NCBI GenBank assembly: GCA_006226775.1
Contig: SBGD01000074.1
Span: 62,001-126,000 of the forward strand
Direction: 5' to 3'
Source of the DNA: Paracoccaceae bacterium
GTDB taxonomy: Bacteria; Pseudomonadota; Alphaproteobacteria; Rhodobacterales; Rhodobacteraceae
DNA length: 64,000 nt
A program made the position numbers and the translations under genes. The notes below the pieces were generated by a model. That model was not told the DNA's origin. It was given only the letters and a program-made list of their open reading frames with translations, and made no database searches. The stretch's first letter is position 1, and every line of letters begins with the position of its first letter. Shown piece by piece: positions 55,938 through 64,000 of this stretch.

Positions 55938-56948
55938 GTGAGCCACAGGCAGGAAAGCTCTTTCGTCAGCGCCCAGCAGGTCGCGGACCTGGCCGGGGTG
56001 TCGCGCTCGGCCGTGTCGCGGACCTTTACCAAGGGCGCCTCGGTTTCCGAGGCAACGCGCGAGCGGGTGCTGAAGGCCGCCGAAACCCTCGGCTACCAGG
56101 TCAACCAGCTGGCGCGCGGCATGATGAACGACCGCAGCAATATCGTCTGCATCGTCACCGCCGACATCGACGCGCCCTATCACGGGCAATTCATCGAGGC
56201 GCTGACCCGGCATCTTCAGGCCGCGGGCAAGGTGGCGATGCTGGTCAATACCTCCGGCGGGTCGGGCATCGAAAGCGCCATGCGGCTGACGCTGCAATAC
56301 CGCGCCGAGGCCTCGATCGTGCTGTCGGGCCAGCCCGACCGGCGGATCATCGAGAACTGCATCCGCAATGGCCAGCGTGTCATCGTGGTCAACCGCGACG
56401 AGGTCGCCGATGGCACGCGCAACATCAATGTCTCGAACCGCGCCGCGGCGCGCGAGGCTTTCGCCATGCTGCACCGCGCCGGATGCACCCGCCTGGCGGT
56501 CATCATGTCGGACGTGGGCACGCCCAGCCTGCGGGCGCGCGAAACCGCCTTTGTCGAGGCGGCCCGCGGCAAGGGCCTCGCGGTCACCACCGTGCGCGCC
56601 GGGCCGACCTCCTACGAGACCGGGTGCCTGGCGGCACGGCAGCTGTTCGGGGGGCCGACCCCGCCGGATGGCGCCTTTTGCGTGACCGATCTGCTGGCCT
56701 TCGGCTTCATGGATGCGGCGCGGCGCGACTTCGGCCTGTCGATCCCCGCGGACCTTTGCGTCGTGGGCTTCGACGACATCATGCAGTCGAAATGGGCGGC
56801 CTATGACCTGACCACCTTTCGCCAGCCGATCGAGGAGATTGCCGCCTACATGGTCTCGCAGACCGACCGCGCGCCGGACCAAACCACCAGCACGCCGCGG
56901 CGCTTCCTGACCGAGCGGGTCTGGCGCAGCACCGTCCGCCCCGGTTAG
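55938..56948 (+). CDS. LacI family transcriptional regulator
   Basis: QVADLAGVSRSAVSRTFTKGASVSEATRERVLKAAETLGYQVNQLARGM. Confidence 0.92.
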   Translation: MSHRQESSFVSAQQVADLAGVSRSAVSRTFTKGASVSEATRERVLKAAETLGYQVNQLARGMMNDRSNIVCIVTADIDAPYHGQFIEALTRHLQAAGKVAMLVNTSGGSGIESAMRLTLQYRAEASIVLSGQPDRRIIENCIRNGQRVIVVNRDEVADGTRNINVSNRAAAREAFAMLHRAGCTRLAVIMSDVGTPSLRARETAFVEAARGKGLAVTTVRAGPTSYETGCLAARQLFGGPTPPDGAFCVTDLLAFGFMDAARRDFGLSIPADLCVVGFDDIMQSKWAAYDLTTFRQPIEEIAAYMVSQTDRAPDQTTSTPRRFLTERVWRSTVRPG

Positions 56949-57799
56949 CCCTGCGCCTTGCCGCGACGCTGCCCGGCGATGGCGCGGGCCATGTCGATCA
57001 GCGCCGGGCACTCCACCCCTGCCCCGAGCGCGACATAGCCGGAATGCAGGTGATCGGGCGTGCCCGCGGGTAGCGCCTTGAGGTCCAACGGCACAAAGCG
57101 CCCGCCCGCCTGGCGCAGGATCAGGATGCCGGCGGTGATGTCCCAGGCGTTGATCGAGAAGTTCGCCGCCCCGTCGGCCCAGCCTGCCGCCACATGCGCC
57201 AGCCCAAGGGCCGCGCTGCCGATGCGGCGCACGGCGGAATAGGTCTCGACCATGCCGGCAAAGCGCTCGAGCGCAAGGTCGCGCCCGTCCTGCACCAGAT
57301 CGCGCGCGGACGGATAGCTGCAGAGCACGGTCGCCAGCCCCTCGTCGGCGGTGCCGCCCGCGCGCAGCGGCGCCTCGCCGTGATAGGCGCCGTCCAGGTC
57401 GGCGCTGAAGACATTGCCGCCCATCGGATCGACAATCGCCCCCGCGACGATCCGGTCGTCGCAGACCGCACCGATGGAAATGCACCAGCTGGGCAGCCCG
57501 CGGGCGAAATTCGCCGTGCCGTCGATCGGGTCGATGAACCACTGGATGCGCCCGCTGCCCTGGACGCCGCCCTCCTCGCCGACAAAGGACGAATCCGGCA
57601 CGGTGTCGGCCAGATGCGCGCAGATCCCCACCTCGGCGGCCTTGTCATGGGCGGTCACGATATCGCGGCGGTCGCGCTTGAACTCGATATCCATCTCCGC
57701 GCGGAAGGCCGCCTGCAACTGCGGCGCGACGCTCTGGGCGGCGGCAATGGCGGCAAGGCGCAGGGCCCGGGCCTGGGCCGGGTCGAAATCTTGGGTCAT
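56945..57799 (-). CDS. Inositol monophosphatase family protein
   Basis: VGEEGGVQGSGRIQWFIDPIDGTANFARGLPSWCISIG; AWDITAGILILRQAGG. Confidence 0.92.
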   Translation of the reverse strand: MTQDFDPAQARALRLAAIAAAQSVAPQLQAAFRAEMDIEFKRDRRDIVTAHDKAAEVGICAHLADTVPDSSFVGEEGGVQGSGRIQWFIDPIDGTANFARGLPSWCISIGAVCDDRIVAGAIVDPMGGNVFSADLDGAYHGEAPLRAGGTADEGLATVLCSYPSARDLVQDGRDLALERFAGMVETYSAVRRIGSAALGLAHVAAGWADGAANFSINAWDITAGILILRQAGGRFVPLDLKALPAGTPDHLHSGYVALGAGVECPALIDMARAIAGQRRGKAQG

Positions 57800-57864
57800 G
57801 GGGTGTGCTTTCCGAGAATAGGTGCGGGGCCGGGCGGAACTGCCCGGCCCCGTTTGGCCGGCGC

Positions 57865-59001
57865 TCAGCGCTTGTAGTGGATGCGCCAGAAGTCCTGCCA
57901 GTCCTGGCGCTTGTCGAAATCCTCGGCGCCGGTGGCGGCGATATGCGGGGTCAGCCGGTCGGCATAATCGACCACGCCCGAGATCTCGTCCGGATGCGCC
58001 GGGACCGCGGAATTGCCCGACATCTTGCCGTCCTCGGTCATCGGCAGGACGCCCGCTTCGGTCATCATGAAGTGCAAGAACAGCTTGGCCGCATTCGGGC
58101 TGTCGGTGCCCGCCGCGATCAGGCCGAAGCCGGGCTTGGCAAAGCCCATGTAGGGCGCCATGTCCTTGCAGATCGCCATGGCGAGCCCTTCCTCGCTGAC
58201 ATCGCGGTACTTGGCGCTGGCCACCAGGCCGAAGAACGGCTTGTCCTGGCCGCGGGTGCCGATGGCCTCGGCGGCGCCCGACGAGGAATCCGTCAGGAGC
58301 GGCGCATTGGCGGCCAGCCGTTCGACCCAGGTGGCGGTGGCGCTTTGCGCGCTGGTGTCGAGCGCCTCGCCGTAGTGCGCCTTGTAGGCCTCGGCCATCT
58401 TGTCGTCGAAATGGGTCTCCATCTGGTTGAACCAGTCGCTGAACGACGGCTTGTTCAGCGGATCCTCCAGCGTGATCCGGCGGTTCCATTCCGCCTCGGT
58501 CACCTGCCAGATATTGTCGACCGGGCAGTCGCCGCCGTCCTCGTTGTTGTAGGTCCAGAGCGAGGGGTCGCGCCAGACAACCAGCGGATCCTTGGAAAAT
58601 TCGTCAATGGTGTCGGCCAGGTCCGGCGGGGTCCAGCTGGTCACCATGCCCTCGGGCAGAAGCTGCGCCAGCGCCGCGCCCGCGTCGGACGAGATGATGA
58701 CATCGCCCACCACGTTGCCGGCCTGGGCCTCGCGCACCACCAGTTCGATCTGGGCCGCGCCCTTGGCCTTGGTGCCGGTCGCCGGGATGCCGTAGGTCTC
58801 GGTAAAGGCGGCGGCGGCCTTCTTGATCTTGCTGGTGCTGGAATAGATGGTGATGCCGTCCTCGGCCTGCGCCGCCTTGATCAGCGCGTCGAGGTCGAAA
58901 TCCTCGGCCAGCGCCGGCGAGCCGAGGCCGACCCCGGCGAGCATTACCGCCACCAGGCCCCGGCGCATCCGCCGGGATGTGTGTTCCGCTTTCAGTCTCA
59001 T
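57865..59001 (-). CDS. ABC transporter substrate-binding protein (Fbp/AfuA-type)
   Basis: Signal peptide; GITIYSSTSKIKKAAAAFTETYGI. Confidence 0.85.
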   Translation of the reverse strand: MRLKAEHTSRRMRRGLVAVMLAGVGLGSPALAEDFDLDALIKAAQAEDGITIYSSTSKIKKAAAAFTETYGIPATGTKAKGAAQIELVVREAQAGNVVGDVIISSDAGAALAQLLPEGMVTSWTPPDLADTIDEFSKDPLVVWRDPSLWTYNNEDGGDCPVDNIWQVTEAEWNRRITLEDPLNKPSFSDWFNQMETHFDDKMAEAYKAHYGEALDTSAQSATATWVERLAANAPLLTDSSSGAAEAIGTRGQDKPFFGLVASAKYRDVSEEGLAMAICKDMAPYMGFAKPGFGLIAAGTDSPNAAKLFLHFMMTEAGVLPMTEDGKMSGNSAVPAHPDEISGVVDYADRLTPHIAATGAEDFDKRQDWQDFWRIHYKR

Positions 59002-59040
59002 CGTCTCTCCTCCTCCATCATGAATCCTCTGCCGGGCAGA

Positions 59041-60171
59041 TCACCCGGCAATCCGCGCCTCTGCCCCCGGTGTCTCGGCCAGTTCGACACGGGCGTCCTC
59101 GCCGTCGAACAGGTGCACGGCCTCGGCCGCGACGTGGAAATGCAAGGGCTCGCCGTCCTGCCAGACCGGGGCGGCATGGGTGGTCGCGTGCAGTTTCTGA
59201 CCTTCGCTGACCAGTTCCAGGATCCAGCTTCCGCCGGTCGGCAGAACCGCGCTCAGCGTGACCTCGCCGCAGAGATCCCCGGCCGGCAGGGTGGCGGTGT
59301 CGCGGGTCAGGTGGATCGCCTCGGGGCGCAGCCCGATCGAGGTCACGGCCCGGGCCGCCCCGCCCCGGCGCGCCAGAAAGGCCTTGGCTGCGCGGCCCAG
59401 CCCGTCGTCTCCGCCCGGATCGACAATGTTGATCGGCGGGTTGCCGACGAATTCCGCGACAAAGCGGTTGGCGGGCCGGTCGTAGATATCCTCCGGCGTG
59501 CCGACCTGTTGCAGCGTGCCGGTGTTCATCACCGCGATGCGGGTGGCCAGCGTCATGGCTTCCCACTGGTCATGGGTGACAAAGACGATGGTGGTGCCGA
59601 ATTCGCGGTGAATCCGCTTCAACTCGGTGCGCATCTCCAGCCGCAGGCGGGCGTCGAGGTTGGACAGGGGCTCATCGAGCAGAAGCACCTCGGGATTGAC
59701 CGCCAGCATCCGCGCCAGCGCCACCCGCTGTTGCTGGCCACCGGACAGTTGCGACGGGTAGCGGTGGCGGTATTGTTCGATCCCCAGCGTCGTCATCACC
59801 TTGGTCACCCGGGCTTCGCGTTCGGCCTTTGGCACCTTGCGCAGGCGCAGCCCGAAGTCGGTATTGCCCTCGATGGTCAGATGCGGCCAGAGCGCGTAGC
59901 TCTGGAACACCAGCCCCATCTCGCGCTTTTCCGGCGGCACGAAGACACCCTGTTCGGCGGCATCGACCAGCCTGTCGCCGACCGCGATCTCGCCGCCGGT
60001 CAGGTTCTCGAGCCCGGCGATCATCCGCAGGGTCGTGGTCTTGCCGCAGCCCGACGGCCCCAGCAGGCACATGAAATCGCCATCCGCCACCTCGAGGCTC
60101 AGGTCCGCCACCGCCCGGGCGCCGCCCTTGCCGTAGCGTTTGCTGATCTCTCTCAGTGCAATCGTCGGCAT
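59041..60171 (-). CDS. ABC transporter ATP-binding protein
   Basis: GPSGCGKTTTLRMIAGLE; LSGGQQQRVALARML; LLLDEPLSNLDARLR. Confidence 0.93.
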   Translation of the reverse strand: MPTIALREISKRYGKGGARAVADLSLEVADGDFMCLLGPSGCGKTTTLRMIAGLENLTGGEIAVGDRLVDAAEQGVFVPPEKREMGLVFQSYALWPHLTIEGNTDFGLRLRKVPKAEREARVTKVMTTLGIEQYRHRYPSQLSGGQQQRVALARMLAVNPEVLLLDEPLSNLDARLRLEMRTELKRIHREFGTTIVFVTHDQWEAMTLATRIAVMNTGTLQQVGTPEDIYDRPANRFVAEFVGNPPINIVDPGGDDGLGRAAKAFLARRGGAARAVTSIGLRPEAIHLTRDTATLPAGDLCGEVTLSAVLPTGGSWILELVSEGQKLHATTHAAPVWQDGEPLHFHVAAEAVHLFDGEDARVELAETPGAEARIAG

Positions 60172-60172
60172 C

Positions 60173-62008
60173 TCAGCCCCCCAATCCGTCGGCAAGGTTG
60201 GTCTTGGTCATTTTCTGCACCGCGAGCGTTCCGAAATAGGCGATCGCCGAGATGATCAGTACCACGGAATTGGCCGCCTGGGTGTAATTGTAGTCCAGCA
60301 GCCGCAGCGAAAAGGTGGTCAGCACATCGGTCCCCGGCACCGCCAGGATCACGAAAAGGCTGAGCCCGCGAATGCCCGAGATGAAGGGCAGCAGCACCCC
60401 CGCCACCAGCGCGCCCTTCTGGATCGGGATGACGATGCTGACCATCCGCCGGAACCAGCCGGCACCGGCGACCTGCGCCGCTTCCTCGGGGTCCTTGCCC
60501 AGCTGCATCATCGCCGAGATCCCGGCGCGCGAGGCATAGGGCATCTGGTCCGACATCAAGGCCAGGATCAGGATCAGCGAGGTGCCGTAAAGCGCCGGGA
60601 TCGGCCCGCGCGGCACGGCAAAGAGCGACAGATACGCGGCGGCAAAGGCGATTCCCGGCACGAGATAGGGAAAGAAGGTCACCTGCCGCAAAAAGATCGA
60701 CACCGCGCGCACCTGCGAGCGCACCACCACGTAGCCCACCAGCAGCCCCATCATCCCCGAACAGACCGAGGCGAGGCCGACGATCTTGAGCGTGTTCCAT
60801 GTCGCCTGCCAGAGGTCGGGCGTCAGCAGGATGCCATTGGGGAAGGCGACGAATTCGAGCCCGCTGCCGATCCAGTAATCCAGCGTGAAATTGCCCAGGG
60901 CGAAATTCCCCGGCACCCGCATGACGGTCGACATGGTCAGCACCAAGAGCGGCAGCGCCACGCTGATCAGGAAGATGAAGGCGGCAAAGCCGGTGGCCGG
61001 AAGGCGGTACCGGCCCAGCGCGGTCTGCCGGTCCATCGAGCCCTTGCCGCCGACGGTGACGAAGCGCCGGCTTTCGCGTACCAGCCGCGCGTCGATCAGC
61101 AGCGACACGATGCCGATCGACATGATGGCAATGGCGATCACCGCCGCCACCCCGGGCTGGCGCGACGAGATGCTGCGGTAAAGCGAGGTCGCCAGCACGT
61201 CGTAATCCACCGGCAGGCCAAGCACGTAGGACACCCCGAACTCGCCCAGGCACTTGGCAAAGATCAGCACCGTGGCCGACATCAGCGAGGGCAGCATCAG
61301 CGGCAGGATGATCTTGCGCGCCACGATGCGCGGGCTGGCGCCCAGCACGCGGGCGCTGTCTTCGAGCTGGCTGTCAAAGCGGCGCAGGGCATTGCCGAAC
61401 AGCAGGATCACGAAGGGCGTGTAATGCAGCGCCAGGATGATGGTGATCGGCACCTGGCCATAGGCCAGCCAGTCGGGCGGCGTGAAGCCCAGCGCCTCGA
61501 GCCAGCCCATCTGGCCGCCGACCTCGCGGTTCTTGAAGGCGGTGCGCCAGGCCAGCGCGAAGGTCCAGCTGGGCAGCATGTAGGGCACGATCAGCGCGGT
61601 GGCGAACCAGCGCCGCGCGAACAGGTCGGTGCGCCCCAGCAGCCAGGCCAGCACCCCACCGACCGACAGCGAGATCAGGATCGCGCCGAACGAAATGCTC
61701 AGGGTATGCGACAGCGGCTCCCAGAACAGATCCCCCGCCACCGGCGAGAACAGCGCGCGGTTGAAGTAATAGGTCGTCAGCCCGCCGACCGGCACGCCGG
61801 TGCGCCTCTGGTCGCCGAATTGCACTTCGACGGAATCGTAAAGCAACGTCGTGATGGGCACCACGATCAGGTAGGCAAAGACCAGCGTCAGCAGGATGCC
61901 GATCAGCGCCGTGGGTTCGCGCCAGGAGGTGCGCAGCCGGTAGAGCATCCGGCGCGACCGTGCCACGCCGCCCGGGCCGGAGGCCCCGGTTTGCCCGGCC
62001 TCACTCAT
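60173..62008 (-). CDS. ABC transporter permease, two fused membrane domains (Fbp type)
   Basis: About 611 aa; two permease segments (EDSARVLGASPRIVARKIILPL; EEAAQVAGAGWFRRMVSIVIPIQKG). Confidence 0.9.
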   Translation of the reverse strand: MSEAGQTGASGPGGVARSRRMLYRLRTSWREPTALIGILLTLVFAYLIVVPITTLLYDSVEVQFGDQRRTGVPVGGLTTYYFNRALFSPVAGDLFWEPLSHTLSISFGAILISLSVGGVLAWLLGRTDLFARRWFATALIVPYMLPSWTFALAWRTAFKNREVGGQMGWLEALGFTPPDWLAYGQVPITIILALHYTPFVILLFGNALRRFDSQLEDSARVLGASPRIVARKIILPLMLPSLMSATVLIFAKCLGEFGVSYVLGLPVDYDVLATSLYRSISSRQPGVAAVIAIAIMSIGIVSLLIDARLVRESRRFVTVGGKGSMDRQTALGRYRLPATGFAAFIFLISVALPLLVLTMSTVMRVPGNFALGNFTLDYWIGSGLEFVAFPNGILLTPDLWQATWNTLKIVGLASVCSGMMGLLVGYVVVRSQVRAVSIFLRQVTFFPYLVPGIAFAAAYLSLFAVPRGPIPALYGTSLILILALMSDQMPYASRAGISAMMQLGKDPEEAAQVAGAGWFRRMVSIVIPIQKGALVAGVLLPFISGIRGLSLFVILAVPGTDVLTTFSLRLLDYNYTQAANSVVLIISAIAYFGTLAVQKMTKTNLADGLGG

Positions 62009-62318
62009 GCCCGGCCTCGCCGGCACCCGGCGGGCGGCTTGTGGCACGGCGCATGGGTCATGTCATCCGCTGGTGCAGCATGTCGGTTTCCCCTCAGATC
62101 AGATGCCGCCCGGCGTGCCCTGCGCAGCATAGCACGGTTTCGTGCCCTCCAACCCTCGGGCTGGGGGGCGGTCATGTCAACCACTTATTGCACAGGTGTG
62201 CAAGCGCGCCGGGATAGCGGCGCGGACAAGAGCTAAGCGCAAGAGAACAGGGAAGTTTTCCGGCCCGAACCGGGGTCCGGGCCGGGCGGGCCGCCACCCC
62301 GGCGCGGGGCCGCAGCGG

Positions 62319-63410
62319 TCAGGGCACCCCGGCCAGGGCGCGGCCATCGGCGCCGAAGATCTTGTAGCTTTCGGGCCGGGCCTCGACATGGACGGTATCG
62401 CCCAGCCGCAGGTGCGGCGCATCGTTCTGGCGCACGATCAGCGATTTGCCCGCCATGTCGACGTGGTAATACCAATCCGATCCGGTGGGCAGCAAGGTGG
62501 TCACCCGCGCCGGCGCGCGCGCCGGGCCGGGGGTGTCATGCAGCCGGAATTCCTCGGCCCGCAGGCCCAGGGTGACCTCGGCGCTTTCGGGCAAAGGCAT
62601 CGCGTCGGGCAGGGCCAGGTCCAGCCCGGCAGAGTGGAACACGCCCCGGGCGACCCGGCCTTCCAGCAGGTTGATCCGCGGATTGCCGAGGAAATCCGCC
62701 GCGAACTGGTTGGCGGGCTGGGCATAGACCTCGAGCGGCGGGGCGAATTGCTGCAACTCGCCCGCCTGCATCAGCGCGATATGCGTCGACATGGTCAGCG
62801 CCTCGAGCTGGTCGTGGGTGACATAGATGATCGTCGCCTCGGTCTCCTGGTGCAGGCGCTTGAGCTCGGCACGCATGTCCATCCGCAGGGTCGCATCGAG
62901 GTTCGACAGCGGCTCGTCCAGCAGGAGCACCGAGGGTTTCATCACCAGCACCCGGGCAATCGCCACCCGCTGTTGCTGGCCGCCCGACAACTCGCTGGTG
63001 TAGCGGTCGAGCAACCCGTCGATCTGGAGCGCCGTGGCGACCTGCTCCAGCCGCTGCCGGGCCTCGGCGCGCGGCACCTTCTGCACCTCCAGCCCGAACG
63101 AGATGTTCTGCGCCACGGTCAGATGCGGCCAGAGCGCATAGCTCTGGAACACCAGCCCCAGCCCGCGTTTGGCCGGCGGCAGCGATACGCCCTCGGCCAG
63201 CGAAAAGGCGAACCTGTCGCCGATGCGGATGGTGCCGCTGGTCGGCATGTCGAGCCCGGCAATCATCCGCAGCGTGGTGGTCTTGCCGCAGCCCGAGGGG
63301 CCCAGCAGCGTGGTGAAGGATCCGTCGGGGATCGCCAGCGTCAGGTCGCTGACCGCGCGCACCTCCTTGCCGTAAAGCCGGGTCACTTGGTCCAATACGA
63401 TGTCCGGCAT
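62319..63410 (-). CDS. ABC transporter ATP-binding protein
   Basis: GPSGCGKTTTLRMIAGLD; LSGGQQQRVAIARVL; LLLDEPLSNLDATLR. Confidence 0.93.
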   Translation of the reverse strand: MPDIVLDQVTRLYGKEVRAVSDLTLAIPDGSFTTLLGPSGCGKTTTLRMIAGLDMPTSGTIRIGDRFAFSLAEGVSLPPAKRGLGLVFQSYALWPHLTVAQNISFGLEVQKVPRAEARQRLEQVATALQIDGLLDRYTSELSGGQQQRVAIARVLVMKPSVLLLDEPLSNLDATLRMDMRAELKRLHQETEATIIYVTHDQLEALTMSTHIALMQAGELQQFAPPLEVYAQPANQFAADFLGNPRINLLEGRVARGVFHSAGLDLALPDAMPLPESAEVTLGLRAEEFRLHDTPGPARAPARVTTLLPTGSDWYYHVDMAGKSLIVRQNDAPHLRLGDTVHVEARPESYKIFGADGRALAGVP

Positions 63411-63411
63411 C

Positions 63412-64000
63412 TCAGCCCCCCAAACCTTTCGCGATACTGGTGCCCATCAACCGGCGGCTGAGGATCGTGCTGCCGACCACGATCACCACCAGCAAGAGCA
63501 CCATGCCGTTGGTATAGGGATACCAGCCCCGGTCGGTGTAGCGCAGGGTGATGGTGGTCGCCACCTGGGTCGCGGGCGTCACCAGCAGGATCAGCAGCGA
63601 CAACTCGCGCGTGACGGAAATGAACGGCAGCAGCATCCCCGAGAAATAGGTCGATTTCTGCACCGGGATCAGGATGCGCCGCATCCGCGTCCACCAGGAG
63701 GCTCCGACCATGACGGCGGCCTCTTCAAGCTCCGGCCCGATCTGGCGGATGGCGCTGACGCCCGCCTTGACCGCATAGGGCAGGTAGCTGACCGTGCAGA
63801 CGATCACCAGCAGCCAGAAGGTGCCATGCAGCGAGGGGATCGGCCCGCGCGGCACCGCGAACATCGCCAGGAAGATCGCCCCCAGCGCAATCGACGGCAT
63901 CAGGTAGGGCATGAAGGACATCTGGTCCAGCGCCTGCGACACCCAGCTGCCGCGCATCCGCACGATGGCATAGCCCACGAGGATGCCGAGGATGCCGGTG
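63412..64000 (-). CDS. ABC transporter permease, C-terminal part (gene continues beyond the window)
   Basis: EEAAVMVGASWWTRMRRILIPVQKS permease motif; no clear start before the window edge. Confidence 0.88.
   Translation of the reverse strand, partial: TGILGILVGYAIVRMRGSWVSQALDQMSFMPYLMPSIALGAIFLAMFAVPRGPIPSLHGTFWLLVIVCTVSYLPYAVKAGVSAIRQIGPELEEAAVMVGASWWTRMRRILIPVQKSTYFSGMLLPFISVTRELSLLILLVTPATQVATTITLRYTDRGWYPYTNGMVLLLVVIVVGSTILSRRLMGTSIAKGLGG

Noticed and set aside
1-64000. CRISPR arrays, rRNA, tRNA genes, IS elements/transposases
   Set aside because: No regularly spaced repeats, RNA-like conserved stretches or transposase ORFs recognised by eye; small RNAs cannot be excluded without covariance-model searches.

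Overview
GC-rich alphaproteobacterial DNA, Rhodobacterales-like by gene content. It is part of an extrachromosomal replicon: a Rep_3-like replication initiator (29.8-31.0 kb), an iteron-bearing origin (31.1-31.4 kb) and a divergent parAB operon (31.6-34.1 kb). Left arm (0-27 kb): catabolic and transport modules. These are FMO/RidA/SDR/D-threonine-aldolase-like genes, a TRAP system, PdxA-like and enolase-superfamily enzymes, a TctABC system with a TetR regulator, an AtoE-type transporter, and a ynjF-ynjBCD-like operon. Centre to right (35.9-54 kb): an exopolysaccharide locus with a GumK-like transferase, flippase, acyltransferase, polymerase candidate, sulfotransferase, two GT4 enzymes, two initiating sugar transferases, yjbH/yjbF, a wza-like gene and a wzc-like gene. 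A NusG paralog, a LuxR-type regulator and an AbrB/VapC module lie nearby. Right end (55-64 kb): LacI regulator, IMPase and two Fbp-type ABC transporters. Most interesting observations: (1) a gene pair resembling the head-spike genes of the Rhodobacter gene transfer agent (ghsA/ghsB) sits between parB and the polysaccharide locus; (2) five near-identical GGTTTCGC(AT/A/T)GCGAAACC palindromes, candidate parS sites, cluster in 31.5-36.8 kb, four of them inside genes; (3) perfect TTAA-N7-TTAAC (CtrA-type) and TGTGA-N6-TCACA (CRP-type) motifs lie in polysaccharide intergenic regions; (4) one TetR-operator-like inverted repeat occurs at two promoters. All calls come from reading the sequence and the supplied translations; no searches were run.
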